Source: Georgenia_A wangjunii
GTDB lineage: Bacteria > Actinomycetota > Actinomycetes > Actinomycetales > Actinomycetaceae
Assembly (NCBI RefSeq): GCF_036421915.1
Contig: NZ_JAZGOM010000002.1
DNA: 64,000 nucleotides
Reading direction: 5' to 3' (one strand)
Below, piece by piece: positions 12,314 through 21,055 of the stretch (position 1 is the first letter of the stretch; each line of letters starts with the position of its first letter). Both the position numbers and the translations under genes were made by a program. The notes under the pieces are model-generated. The model saw nothing but the letters and a program-made list of their open reading frames with translations. It was not told the origin of the DNA and did no database searches.

Positions 12314-12335
12314 GCGGCCCGCCATCACGGGCCGC
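12314..12335 (-). terminator. Hairpin terminator of the DUF5701 gene
   Basis: GCGGCCCG (12314-12321) pairs perfectly with CGGGCCGC (12328-12335) across a 6-nt loop, 66 bp beyond the DUF5701 stop. No T-tract follows. The remaining gap up to trpB (12130-12400) shows no gene. Confidence 0.6.
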
Positions 12336-12400
12336 GGCTCGAGGTACCGGACGGGGCGCACAGCTCACCGGCCGGGACCTCGAGCGGCGGGGACGAGCTG

Positions 12401-13144
12401 TCAGTCCTGCATCGACGGCGACCCGCGGCGGAGCGCGGCAGAGGCCGTCCCGAGCCACGTGTGCGGGTTGCGGTCCCAGCACCATCCGAGCTTCGGCTGG
12501 CGCTTGCTGATCCAGACCGCTGGCACGCGCTGGTTCGTCCCGGTGCGCGACCCTGCGAGAGAGAAGCACCGGTTCGGCCGGAGCGTGTCCGGCCGGACGA
12601 CGACGAGCGCGATCCCCTCGGCGATGGTCAGCGGCGTCCGGCCCCGCGCCCTGATGGTGGAGAGCGCGGACTCCGGCGTGACGTTGACGTAGGTGCTCCC
12701 CGTGTCGATCCCCGACAGGAGGTAAGCGAAACCAGCAGGAAGCTCGACGTCGTCGATCGGTCGGTACGTAGCCATCTCGTCGTCGTCGATGACGCTGATG
12801 CCCGTGCGCGTGCCCAGACGCATCGCCGGCACGAGCGCATTCGGGGCGACGGCGTGGGGAGAGAGCACGAGGACGAACGGGACGTGGTCGTCCTCGGGGA
12901 CATCGCCGGCGTCACCGGTCAGTGCGAGCGACTCGGCCTCAGCACGCAGCGGCGCCACCGCCGCGCGGAAGGCGGCGTCATCGAGGCCCACAAGAGCCGG
13001 GACGCCGAGCTCGACGTAGACCTCGACCTGACGGTCGAGCTCGGCGGCGCCGTCGGCAGTCGGGTCGAACGCGTTCGCCGACGGCGAGGTGGCGGAGAGG
13101 AGGGGTGAAAGATCGGAGCCTGCGGTGTCGACGTCAACGGTCAT
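12401..13144 (-). CDS. DUF5701 family protein
   Basis: A 247-residue soluble protein. The C-terminal half carries the DUF5701 hallmark: TPLTIAEGIALV, then CFSLAGSRTG, RVPAVWIS and PKLGWCWDRNPHTWLG near the end. The family is widespread in actinobacteria and has no known activity. The absence of a signal peptide points to the cytoplasm. The ATG at 13144 follows GAAAGGA at normal spacing. A longer frame runs upstream through the GC-rich repeats but has no family similarity. The gene is single, with a hairpin terminator behind it. Confidence 0.85.
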   Translation of the reverse strand: MTVDVDTAGSDLSPLLSATSPSANAFDPTADGAAELDRQVEVYVELGVPALVGLDDAAFRAAVAPLRAEAESLALTGDAGDVPEDDHVPFVLVLSPHAVAPNALVPAMRLGTRTGISVIDDDEMATYRPIDDVELPAGFAYLLSGIDTGSTYVNVTPESALSTIRARGRTPLTIAEGIALVVVRPDTLRPNRCFSLAGSRTGTNQRVPAVWISKRQPKLGWCWDRNPHTWLGTASAALRRGSPSMQD

Positions 13145-13230
13145 GAGCGATCCTTTCGGTCTGCTGCCTGCCACGGGCGGAACGCACACGGAAGGACGGC
13201 GGGCGAGCCGGAGAGCGCGCGAGCGTGGGC

Positions 13231-13288
13231 CCGCCAGCCGCCAGCCGCCGCCAGCCGCCAGCCGCGAGCGGGCGGGCGGGCGGGCGGC
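13231..13288. repeat. Low-complexity CCAGCCG / GGGC repeat tract in a 333-bp gap
   Basis: A run of GCCGCCA/GCC units followed by five GGGC-type units, in the gap 13145-13477 upstream of the DUF5701 gene. No coding signal is visible in this gap apart from the start region of the methyltransferase remnant. Confidence 0.7.
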
Positions 13289-13477
13289 AGTGGAAGGGAA
13301 ACGCGGGTGCACCGCGTCCTGTTCCCGGCGCGCACGGATCATCGCTGCCGCGCACGGTTCGGCGCCGCCGCGCATCGCGCCGACGTTCGATCTCCACTGC
13401 CCAACCGTGTCCCGCGTGGGAGGCGCGCCGACGACAAAATCGACGTAGTCCCGGTCGTCAGTCCCGAGGAGGTCCCC

Positions 13478-13645
13478 ATGCCCGAGGCCGACGCGGCGGG
13501 CCGGCTCACGGACGACCAGCTCGCCGCCTTCGACACGGACTACATTGACCACGCCCGCTGGCGCCCCATCGACGCAGCCTCGCCGCCATGCCGCCGGAGC
13601 TCACGTTCCTCGACCTCGGTGGCGGCAACGGTGTCTTCGCCCTGA
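13478..13645 (+). pseudogene. 5' remnant of a SAM-dependent methyltransferase gene
   Basis: An ATG at 13478 follows a perfect AGGAGG at 5-bp spacing. It encodes MPEADAAGRLTDDQLAAFD, then DYIDHARWRPIDAA. About base 13575 the sense continues in another frame as LAAMPPELTFLDLGGGNGVFA, which is the SAM-binding motif I of class I methyltransferases. Similarity stops near 13643, and the next 90 bp belong to the following gene's promoter region. So the gene has one frameshift (probably 1-2 bases lost between Asp-Ala and Leu-Ala-Ala) and has lost all of its catalytic remainder. The product, if any, cannot be functional. Recognition rests on motif I and typical N-terminal spacing. Confidence 0.65.
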
Positions 13646-13670
13646 GCCGTCCTCCACCGCGCCGACCTCT

Positions 13671-13699
13671 TTCACGCACATATATTCGCGACCTACGAT
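13671..13699 (+). promoter_or_regulatory. Candidate sigma-70-type promoter for the YjbR-like gene
   Basis: TTCACG (13671-13676) and TACGAT (13694-13699) are separated by 17 bp, in a locally AT-richer stretch. The start codon lies 35 bp downstream, and GGAGG follows. Confidence 0.5.
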
Positions 13700-13733
13700 C
13701 GGGGGCAGACCACCCGCCGGCGTGGAGGCGACC

Positions 13734-14177
13734 ATGGCGCACCCGCAGATGTTCGACGACGGCGACCCCTACCTGCGCCGCCTGCGTCCCATAGCCCTCG
13801 CCTTCCCGGACGCCGAGGAGCTCATCTCCCACGGGCGGCCCTGCTTCCGGGCGCGGAAGCTCTTCGCGGTCTACGGGTCCTCGACGAAGGGCTCCGCCAC
13901 GACCCGCACGGACTACCCGCACGGCCTCCTCGTGCTGCCGGCCGAGGAGGAGCGTCGGGCCGTCGAGGCGGACCCGCGCACCTTCCTCCCGGCGTACCTC
14001 GGCGCCTACGGGTGGGTCGGGCTGGACCTCGCCGCCGGTGGCGCGGGCCCCGACGGCGTCGACTGGGCCGAGGTCGCCGAGCTGCTCGACGACTCCTACC
14101 GCCAGGTGGCCGCTGCGGCGATGGTCGCGCGGCTGGACGCCGACGGCGGACCAGCCGGGCGCGGTACCCCCCGCTAG
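13734..14177 (+). CDS. MmcQ/YjbR family protein
   Basis: A 147-residue protein with the YjbR fold signature: an early acidic ALAFPDAEELISHGRPCFRARKLFAVYG, a central GLLVLPAEEERRAVEADPRTFLPAYLGAYGWVGLDL and a final helix ending in DSYRQVAA. Members bind DNA or nucleotides in a double-wing fold, but the cellular role is not established. The ATG at 13734 is preceded by GGAGG and a plausible promoter, so the gene is probably monocistronic. It overlaps the convergent gene behind it by 4 bp. Confidence 0.85.
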   Translation: MAHPQMFDDGDPYLRRLRPIALAFPDAEELISHGRPCFRARKLFAVYGSSTKGSATTRTDYPHGLLVLPAEEERRAVEADPRTFLPAYLGAYGWVGLDLAAGGAGPDGVDWAEVAELLDDSYRQVAAAAMVARLDADGGPAGRGTPR

Positions 14178-14596
14178 CGCCCCAGGACCGCGGAGACGTC
14201 GAGCAGCTCGGCCGCCGGGAGCTCGCCGGGGGTCTCGTCCCCGACCGGCACGTACTCGAGCTGGTCGAGCCAGCCGTCGCTGACGAAGAGGATGAGGAAG
14301 TCGCTGCTGCCCGCGATCGCGGCCGTCGCCACGTCGGACGAGGCGCACGTGGGCGTGGGCGGGTGCTCGAGGTAGACGGTCGGGCAGCCGCACCCGCAGC
14401 CCCCGGACACCTGTGCCCCGTCGACCTGCGCCCGCAGCGCGGCAGCCTCGTCCCCGAGGGCGTCGAGCATCCGGTGGAGCACCGCGCGCTCACGCCGGCT
14501 GGCCGGTCGGACGCCGGCCTCGGCCGCCACGCCCACCCGCGGTCCGCGGCACGGCGCCTCGCTCACCCGCGGTCCGCCGACCGACGCCTCACTCAC
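14174..14596 (-). CDS. Conserved hypothetical protein with a CGCGCP cysteine motif
   Basis: About 140 residues. The recognisable part begins near residue 35 (RRERAVLHRMLDAL, ALRAQVDGAQVSGGCGCGCPTVYLE) and continues as an alpha/beta domain ending in LDQLEYVPVGDET and LPAAELLDV. Small actinobacterial proteins with a conserved CxCGC segment of this kind are common and uncharacterised. The clustered cysteines could bind metal. The ATG at 14596 overlaps the stop of the upstream NPCBM gene (ATGA), but the first 30 residues come from a direct DNA repeat (GGACCGCGGGTG) and the true start could be further in. Confidence 0.6.
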   Translation of the reverse strand: MSEASVGGPRVSEAPCRGPRVGVAAEAGVRPASRRERAVLHRMLDALGDEAAALRAQVDGAQVSGGCGCGCPTVYLEHPPTPTCASSDVATAAIAGSSDFLILFVSDGWLDQLEYVPVGDETPGELPAAELLDVSAVLGR

Positions 14597-15735
14597 CCGT
14601 GGCCCATCGCCCGGCGTCGCGCCGTGGCGGCACCGACGGCGGCGGCGCCGGCGAGCACGAGCCCGAGGGCGAGACCGGCCGACCCCTGGGCGACACCGGT
14701 CCGGGGCAGCTCGTCACGCCCCGAGGCGGTACGGGGCGCTCCCGGCCCGTCCCCGGCGCCGCCAGCGCCGTTCCGGCCCGGCCCGACGTCGCCGGGATCT
14801 GTCCCCTCGGGCGTTTCCGCCGGGGGGACGGCCGTCGGGGTCTCGACGGCGGTGGGCGTCTCGCCGGGCGTGGGCGTCTCGACGGGCGGCGGCTCCTCGG
14901 TGGGCCCGTCCGGGGCCCGCTCGAACGCGTACGCCCAGGCCGGCGCCCCGACGTTGGGGTCGAGCTGGTACCCGGGGGCGGCCTCGACGAACACGTTGAT
15001 CGTCTCGGTCAGCACGGGATGCGTACCGGGCGGCAGGACCACCCCGTTGACGGCGTACTCGGCGCCCTCGACCGCGGGGATCGTCACCGTGTCGGACGCC
15101 GTCCCGGGGAGGTCGACGACGGTCGGCTCCTCGACGTCACCCACGAGCCGGTCGCCGCAGATGAGCCGGGCCGCGGCCCAGTTGGCGTGGTCGTCCGCGT
15201 CGTCCGCGCGCCCGTCGACGACGAGATCGAGGTACTCGATGCCGCTGACGTCGACGTCGACCTGCTCCACCGCCGAGGCTCCGGTGAGCACGGGCGTCGC
15301 CGCGAGGGTCGCGCCGTCGCCGGCCACCGTGAACGTCACGGACCCGCCGGCGCCGCGGGAGTCGTCGATGCCGACGTCCGCGCGGAACGACCAGCACCGG
15401 CCGCCCAGGTAGAGACGGACCGCGGAGTCGGCATGGGTGCCCAGCCCAGAGTCGTACGTGACCCCGTCGACGCTCATGACGGGGCCGTCGCCGGCGTCCG
15501 CGCCCCCGACGGCGCGGTTCCGCTCGACCGGCCCTAGCCCGTTGCTCTCCGCGACCCACACGAGAGCCGAGACGTCGACGTTCTCGGTGGGCGCGGCGAC
15601 GGCCGCCGGCGGCGCCTCGGCCACGGCGGGCACTGCGAGCACGGGCAGCGCGAGCGCCGCGCCGGCCACGCCGACGAGGACCGACCGGCCGCGGCGGAGG
15701 GGGGCGAAGGGGTGGACGAACGGTGACAGCGACAT
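14593..15735 (-). CDS. NPCBM-domain cell-wall protein with LPRTG sorting signal
   Basis: A 380-residue exported protein. It has a signal peptide (RRGRSVLVGVAGAALALPVL, cleavage near AVA-EA), one NPCBM carbohydrate-binding-type domain (about 52-190; AESNGLGPVERNRAVGG, DGVTYDSGLGTHADS, RSWSF-like RCWSFRADVGIDDS), a small beta module (about 200-265), a Pro/Thr/Glu stalk, and LPRTG (bases 14695-14709), a membrane helix and RRR. Sortase should attach it to peptidoglycan with the sugar-binding face outwards. It has no catalytic domain. It is a shortened paralogue of the gene just upstream. Confidence 0.85.
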   Translation of the reverse strand: MSLSPFVHPFAPLRRGRSVLVGVAGAALALPVLAVPAVAEAPPAAVAAPTENVDVSALVWVAESNGLGPVERNRAVGGADAGDGPVMSVDGVTYDSGLGTHADSAVRLYLGGRCWSFRADVGIDDSRGAGGSVTFTVAGDGATLAATPVLTGASAVEQVDVDVSGIEYLDLVVDGRADDADDHANWAAARLICGDRLVGDVEEPTVVDLPGTASDTVTIPAVEGAEYAVNGVVLPPGTHPVLTETINVFVEAAPGYQLDPNVGAPAWAYAFERAPDGPTEEPPPVETPTPGETPTAVETPTAVPPAETPEGTDPGDVGPGRNGAGGAGDGPGAPRTASGRDELPRTGVAQGSAGLALGLVLAGAAAVGAATARRRAMGHG

Positions 15736-15850
15736 GACGGTGGCGCTTCCTCTGGCGGTGACAGGCGGCTCCGTTGCCGCCCGTATCAGGAGTGATCCGC
15801 GTCACACTACATGAGCGGTCGCCCGCTGATGCCCTCCCTCCGGCGCGCCG

Positions 15851-17626
15851 TCAGACGGCGTCGGCGCGTCGCGCCCCCCGCCTCGCCGCCATGCTCGCCA
15901 GCGCCCCGGCGAGCACCATCGTCAGGGCCGCGACCGGCCCGGCTCCGGTGCCTGCCCCGGTGCGTGCGAGGCCGTCCGCGCCGCCCGCAGGACCCACCGC
16001 ACCGGATCCGCCGGGTCCGCCGGCCGGGGTGGTGGCGTCGTCCGTGGACCCACCTGCCTGGCCGCCGGCCTGACCATCGGTCGGCCCGCCCGACGCGTCG
16101 TCCGTGGCCCCACCGGTCGGGCTGTCCGTCGGGTCGTCCGTCGGGTCCGGGTCCGGCTCCCCCGTCGTCGGCTCCTCGACGTCGAACGCGAAGGACCACC
16201 GCGGTCCCGCACGGTCCGGGTCGATCTGGTAGCCCTCGAGAGCGCGGATCGACACGATGATCACGGCCGCCGTCACGACGTTCTCGCCGGCCGGTGCAAC
16301 GACGCCGTCGATGAGGTACTCCACGCCCTCGACGGACGGGATCGTCACCGAGTCGGCTCCCGTTCCGGGGGCGTCGGCGACGGTCGGCTCCAGGATCCCG
16401 CGTACGAGGGTGTCGCCGCAGACGACGCGCGCCCGCGCCCAGTCGGCGTGGTCGCCGACCTCGTCGTCCACCGCGTCGACGACGAGGTCGAGGTAGTCGG
16501 CGCCCGTGACGTCGACGTCGACGAGGTACCCCGCCGATGCGCCGGTGAGGACCGGCGTCGTCAGGAGCGTCTCGCCGTCGGCCATTACGGCGAAGGCCAC
16601 CGAGCCTCCCGCGCCCTGCGAGTCGTCGATCCCGACGGTGGACCGGAAGGCCGAGCACTGGCCGCCGAGGTAGACCCGCACGGCGGAGTCGGCGTGGGCT
16701 CCGAGACCCTTGGCGTACGTGACGCCGTCGAGCGTGAGCACCCCACCGTCGCCTGCCGCGAGTCCGCCGACCGCCGTGTCCCTCTCCACCGGGCCGAGGC
16801 CGTTGCGCTCCGAGACCCACTCAAGGTCGGAGACGTGGACGTTCTCCGTGGGCGGCGGCAGGAGCAGCCAGCGCGAGCGCACCATCGGCGTGAGGACGTG
16901 ACCGTCGAGCGCCTGGGCGCTGACGAGGATCCTCCCGGTGAGGGGGTACGCGCCGGGCGCCACGACGGCGCCGCCGACGACGTACTCCAGGCCGTCCACG
17001 GCGGGGATCGTGTAGCTGCCGCCGGAGTACGTCACGGGCGCCGGCGCGACCGGGACGAGCTCGGTCCCCGGCTCCGCGCCCGTGCGGTAGACGGTGACCG
17101 CGTCGACCGCGACCGTCCTTCGCGGCTCGCCCCCGGCCACGCGGACCGTCGCGGTGAGGACGTGCGCACCCGGGCCGACGACGGGGCTCGTCCACACCGT
17201 CGCCACGGCGATCTCGGGAGCGTAGTGGTCGATGACGACGCCCTCGCCGCCGTCGACGGCGTACTCGACGGTGCCCTGCAGCGGCCCGACGGGCGCGGTC
17301 ACGGCGACGGCGTCCCCGTCGAACTGCACCGACCAGGTGGCGCCCGCGACGTCGGTGGCGTGGACCCGCCCCTCGCCCGCCTCGGGCAGGGCGGACTCGA
17401 ACCAGTGGTCGGAGTAGGCGAACATCCCCACGCCGTCCGCCGTCATGGCGTCGTCGATCGTCACGGGGCGCGGCACCGGCTGGACCACCGCCGCCACCGG
17501 ACCCGCAGCCTCGGCGGCGACGCCCAGCGCGGGCAGGAGCAGCACGCCCCCGGCAAGGCCGGCGGCGAGACGCATGTGGCCGCGTCGTCGGGCGAAGGGC
17601 GGGCGGGAGCTCGTGCGTGACGCCAT
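15851..17626 (-). CDS. Large NPCBM-domain cell-wall protein with LARTG sorting signal
   Basis: A 591-residue exported protein. The signal peptide (LAAGLAGGVLLLPALGVAAEA) is followed by an N-terminal beta-sandwich absent from its paralogue (about 50-185, ending in DAVTVYRTG), a beta module with the YTIPAVDGLEYVVGG pattern, an NPCBM domain (about 285-425), a second copy of the beta module, an Asp/Pro/Thr stalk and LARTG (bases 15956-15970) with a helix and basic tail. LARTG departs from LPxTG at position 2, so recognition by the housekeeping sortase is less certain. The NPCBM domain is closely similar to that of the next gene, which indicates tandem duplication. 115 bp separate them. Confidence 0.83.
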   Translation of the reverse strand: MASRTSSRPPFARRRGHMRLAAGLAGGVLLLPALGVAAEAAGPVAAVVQPVPRPVTIDDAMTADGVGMFAYSDHWFESALPEAGEGRVHATDVAGATWSVQFDGDAVAVTAPVGPLQGTVEYAVDGGEGVVIDHYAPEIAVATVWTSPVVGPGAHVLTATVRVAGGEPRRTVAVDAVTVYRTGAEPGTELVPVAPAPVTYSGGSYTIPAVDGLEYVVGGAVVAPGAYPLTGRILVSAQALDGHVLTPMVRSRWLLLPPPTENVHVSDLEWVSERNGLGPVERDTAVGGLAAGDGGVLTLDGVTYAKGLGAHADSAVRVYLGGQCSAFRSTVGIDDSQGAGGSVAFAVMADGETLLTTPVLTGASAGYLVDVDVTGADYLDLVVDAVDDEVGDHADWARARVVCGDTLVRGILEPTVADAPGTGADSVTIPSVEGVEYLIDGVVAPAGENVVTAAVIIVSIRALEGYQIDPDRAGPRWSFAFDVEEPTTGEPDPDPTDDPTDSPTGGATDDASGGPTDGQAGGQAGGSTDDATTPAGGPGGSGAVGPAGGADGLARTGAGTGAGPVAALTMVLAGALASMAARRGARRADAV

Positions 17627-17788
17627 GGGCGGGTGGTCCTCTCGGTGGGGACCGTCGTCACCGTCGGTCCTGCTCGTTCGTGCGGCACTGCGGGACCGCG
17701 TTCGTCGACGGTAACCACCGGTCCGAGCTTCCGCCTCGCCAGATCCTCGACCTTTCGCCAGACCTCGTGGCCCCTGCGGGCTTTCCCG

Positions 17789-18586
17789 TCACCCGGACGG
17801 CAGGGCCCGCTGGGACATCCGCCCCGCCGTCGCCGGCACGCCGACCGCCGTCGCGTAGAGCGCCACCTCCCGCTCGGCGTCGATCCGGAGCAGGCCGGCG
17901 AGCTCGTCGTCGTAGAAGCCGCCGAGGTTGACGGCGCCGAGGCCGAGCGCCGTGGCGGCGAGGTCAATGGTCTGGCTGACGTGCCCCGCCTCGAGGAGGA
18001 GGTAGCGGTACCCCCGGTCGCCGTACTTGACGAGCGAGCGCCCCGTCACGGCGCTGACGACGACGACGCACGCCGCGCGGGGGACCCACGGCTGGCCCAT
18101 GAAGAGGTACTCGAGCAGCCGGCTCGGGAACGGCCCCTCGCGGACGAGCTCGAGCCCGTCCGCGGCCGGCACGTAGTGGTGGACGCCGGGCACCAGGCCG
18201 TCGACGGAGCGGACGACGACGCTGAGCTCGAGCGGGTAGAGCCCTCCCCCGGACGGGTTGGGCCGCTCGACGATCTCCGTGCCGGCGCCCGCGCGCCGGC
18301 CGAGCACGCCGTAGCCGCTGCGCAGGAGTGTCGCGAGGCGCGCCAGGTCGAGCGGGTAGGGCGCGAACGCGCGGCACGAGACCCGGTCGGCGAGGACGTC
18401 GAAGAGGCCGGTGGAGGGCCGGGGCCCCTCCGGTAGCGGGGTCCACGGCGTGCCGGGCCGCTCACGCCCCGGCGCCGGCGCGGGACTCCCTCCGGCGAGC
18501 GGCGAGAAGACCCACCGAGCGGTCGCCCGGTGGAACGTCCAGGCGACCGGCTGGGCGTCGCGGAACACGCTCGGGTCGGGGGGCAC
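17789..18586 (-). CDS. SagB-type FMN dehydrogenase of an azole (TOMM) cluster
   Basis: The 265-residue nitroreductase-fold enzyme should oxidise thiazoline or oxazoline rings to thiazoles or oxazoles using FMN. The family signature is intact: SCRAF near residue 70, the FMN-binding NPSGGGLYPLEL near 110, HHYVPAADGLELV, and SLVKYGDRGYRYLLLEAGHVSQ near 195-215 with the Lys-Tyr pair that is catalytic in McbC. Late GLGAVNLGGFYDDEL completes the fold. The ATG at 18586 lies 3 bp after the cyclodehydratase stop, so the two genes form one transcript. The last 160 bp before the NPCBM gene contain no gene and no exporter. Confidence 0.9.
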   Translation of the reverse strand: MPPDPSVFRDAQPVAWTFHRATARWVFSPLAGGSPAPAPGRERPGTPWTPLPEGPRPSTGLFDVLADRVSCRAFAPYPLDLARLATLLRSGYGVLGRRAGAGTEIVERPNPSGGGLYPLELSVVVRSVDGLVPGVHHYVPAADGLELVREGPFPSRLLEYLFMGQPWVPRAACVVVVSAVTGRSLVKYGDRGYRYLLLEAGHVSQTIDLAATALGLGAVNLGGFYDDELAGLLRIDAEREVALYATAVGVPATAGRMSQRALPSG

Positions 18587-18589
18587 CGG

Positions 18590-21055
18590 TCACGCCAGCG
18601 GGTGCGGAGCCAGGTTGAGGTCGGTGAGCGCCGGGACGGCGGCGACGAGGCCGAGCTCCACCGGCATCCGCGCGAGCCGTTCGCCGCCCAGCCGGTTCTC
18701 GCGCGCGCCGAAGTGGATCGGCTGGAACCCCGGCACGATCCCGCGCGCCACGCGCACTCCGAGGCCGCGGACGTCGTCGGGAGTGACGTCGACGTAGAGG
18801 ACGTCCCCGGCGACGCGCGCGAGGGAGGCGACGAGCGCCCGCAGCCGCGCCCCGGGCGCGGCAGGTGCCGCGGGCTCCTCCTCTCCCGTTCCCGGTCCCC
18901 CGCCCGCCGGCTCCGTCCACGGCCGCGCCGGTGCGGCGCGGAGGTACCCGAGGCCGGCCGACGCCGTGCCGGGATCGGCGTAGAGGAGGTCGTGGTCCTC
19001 GAGGTCGCTGACGAGCCACGGGTCGGCGACGAGCTCGGCGAGCCGCGCCGCCGTCTCCGGCCTGCGGATCCGGGCCCGGAGCGCCGGGCGCACCTGACCC
19101 ACCTCGAGGACCGCCCCTCGGGCGGCCCGTACCGGGTCGAGGTCGGCTCCGAGACCGAGGACGACGGCGGGTGTCTCCTCGCTCCACCCGATCGCCAGGA
19201 CGACCGTCGCCGCGGTGTCCGTCGGCAGCCGGTGGACGTCGATCTCCACCCCCCGTCGTGCGTACGCGTCCGCGATGCGGCGGACGTCCTCGTCCGGCAC
19301 GGTGGCGGCCGGGCTCCGCACGCCCGCGAGACGGTGCGCCCAGGCGATGAGGAAGGCGTCCCGCTCGACCACCTCGAGGAGCCCGCCGAGGACGGCGTCG
19401 GTGAGCGTCGCACCACCGGCGAAGCCGTTCGACGTCGCCGGGAAGAGGTACGCCCCGCGCTCGGGCACGTCGTATCCGAGGTGGGTCGCCAGCAGCGGCA
19501 CCCACACCTCCTCGCCGCTGACGAGGGACCGTGCCGGTACCCAGTCGAGCTCGGTGGCGCGGGAGTAGGGGGCGTACGGCAGCGTCGCGTACTGGTCCTC
19601 GGTGAAGAGGACGAGGTCGCGCGGGTCGAGCGAGGGGCCGTCGAGCTGTCCCCGGGTCGAGCGCACGGTCCGCGGCGGCCCCCAGGTGAGCGCGGCGTAC
19701 CGCTCGAGGGCCTCCCCGAGGGCACCGTCCCGGGCGGCGCGGGCGCTGCGCGCCTTGCCCGAGCAGCCGACGAACCCGTGCTCGCCGGCGAGGAAGCGCG
19801 CGTTGGCGAGCTGGGCGCGCACGACGACAGGCTCCTCGGGCTCCTCGACGTCCTTGGGGATCCGCTCGAGCTGCCGGACGAGCCCGGCGAGCGGGCTGAC
19901 GACGCGGGCCGCGATCGCGTCGAAGTCGGTCGTGCGCGTCGGGGCCCCGGCCAGCTCCACCAGGTCAGGCAGACCCGGCGAGGGCGGGCGGGCTTTTTTT
20001 CGGCAGGCCGCGCAGTCGGGCCGGGCCAGCACCGGATGGACCTCCTCTCGCCCGCTCGCGGCGTCGAGGACGAGGACGTGCGCCGGCAGCCGCGGCGGAA
20101 GGATACCGAGCGTCGCCGCGAGGACCTCGCGCGCGAGCGCGCCGGCCGCCCACGGCACGAGCGGCGGCAGCACCGGCCGCGGCCGCGCCGCGGGACGCCG
20201 GACCGCGTCGAGGGCCTCCTCGCGCGCCATCGCGGCCGGGAAGTCGTCCTCGCAGGCGAGCGCCCGCATCCGCCAGCACAGGTAGCACGGCCCCTCCCCC
20301 GGCATGACGAGCGGGCCGAGCTGCGCCCGCGTCCCCAGGAGCGCCGCGTGCAGCGACGGCACGTCGTGCGCGAGGGATGCCGCGTTGACCCAGTGCCGGA
20401 CGGCGGAGAGCTCCGGGTCCACGGCCGTGACGACGAGGTCGCTTCGGGAGACGATCTCGTCGACCGACTCCCGGTCGAGCGCGACCTCGCCCGGCGTGAA
20501 CCGCGTGGACGGGTACCGCGGCGCCAGGCGCCCGGCGACCTCGAGCTCACGGGTGAGCGGGTCCCCCGGCTGCGCCCGGTACGGGTCGACGAGGTAGATC
20601 GTGCCGATCCCGGCCTCGGCGAGCGACTCGGCGAGGACCGCGCCGACGTCCCGCGCCCCGACGACGGCGACGCGCACCGCCGCCGCGCGCGCGGCGAGCG
20701 CGGCGCGGTCGTCGAGCTCGCCGGCCACGAGGTACGTCCACGACGGGTGCTGCCGCTCCCCGCCGTCGGGCTCCTCGACGACCACGCCCGCCCGCAGGAG
20801 GGAGTCGAGCACCGCGCCGACCTCGTCCGAGACCTCGGCGGGGACCGCGGCGAGGAGCTCCGCGCGCGCCGCACCGGCCTCCAGCGGCGCGAGCAGGCGG
20901 TCCCGGACGACGCCGGCGACGCCCCCCTCGAGGCGCAGCCGCGCGACGGACGTGACGAGCAGGAGGCCACCGTCGACGTGGACGACCTCGAGGTCGGGCG
21001 CCAGCCGGAGCACGCGGCCGGTCTCCTCAGGCGCGCCGTCAGTACCCCAGCCCAC
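18590..21055 (-). CDS. Fused RRE / E1-like / YcaO azoline cyclodehydratase
   Basis: About 821 residues that should activate backbone amides with ATP and cyclise Cys (or Ser/Thr) of the precursor to azolines. Residues 10-90 look like a RiPP recognition element (VVHVDGGLLLV, winged-helix pattern). About 100-350 is an E1/ThiF-like domain with the zinc tetracysteine CYLC (near 256) and CAAC (near 346). About 380-821 is YcaO, with the ATP/Mg segments SGKARSARAARDGALGEALER and LLEVVERDAFLIAW. The protein ends LNLAPHPLA, a degraded form of the usual C-terminal PxPxP. I choose the GTG at 21055, inside the precursor gene, because upstream frame sequence is Ser/Arg low-complexity shadow. Overlap with the precursor implies coupled translation. 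Confidence 0.88.
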   Translation of the reverse strand: MGWGTDGAPEETGRVLRLAPDLEVVHVDGGLLLVTSVARLRLEGGVAGVVRDRLLAPLEAGAARAELLAAVPAEVSDEVGAVLDSLLRAGVVVEEPDGGERQHPSWTYLVAGELDDRAALAARAAAVRVAVVGARDVGAVLAESLAEAGIGTIYLVDPYRAQPGDPLTRELEVAGRLAPRYPSTRFTPGEVALDRESVDEIVSRSDLVVTAVDPELSAVRHWVNAASLAHDVPSLHAALLGTRAQLGPLVMPGEGPCYLCWRMRALACEDDFPAAMAREEALDAVRRPAARPRPVLPPLVPWAAGALAREVLAATLGILPPRLPAHVLVLDAASGREEVHPVLARPDCAACRKKARPPSPGLPDLVELAGAPTRTTDFDAIAARVVSPLAGLVRQLERIPKDVEEPEEPVVVRAQLANARFLAGEHGFVGCSGKARSARAARDGALGEALERYAALTWGPPRTVRSTRGQLDGPSLDPRDLVLFTEDQYATLPYAPYSRATELDWVPARSLVSGEEVWVPLLATHLGYDVPERGAYLFPATSNGFAGGATLTDAVLGGLLEVVERDAFLIAWAHRLAGVRSPAATVPDEDVRRIADAYARRGVEIDVHRLPTDTAATVVLAIGWSEETPAVVLGLGADLDPVRAARGAVLEVGQVRPALRARIRRPETAARLAELVADPWLVSDLEDHDLLYADPGTASAGLGYLRAAPARPWTEPAGGGPGTGEEEPAAPAAPGARLRALVASLARVAGDVLYVDVTPDDVRGLGVRVARGIVPGFQPIHFGARENRLGGERLARMPVELGLVAAVPALTDLNLAPHPLA

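Noticed and set aside
12130..12400. Trp-codon attenuator ahead of trpB
   Set aside because: The upstream region has no short ORF with tandem Trp codons. The start is served by a plain AAGGA site.
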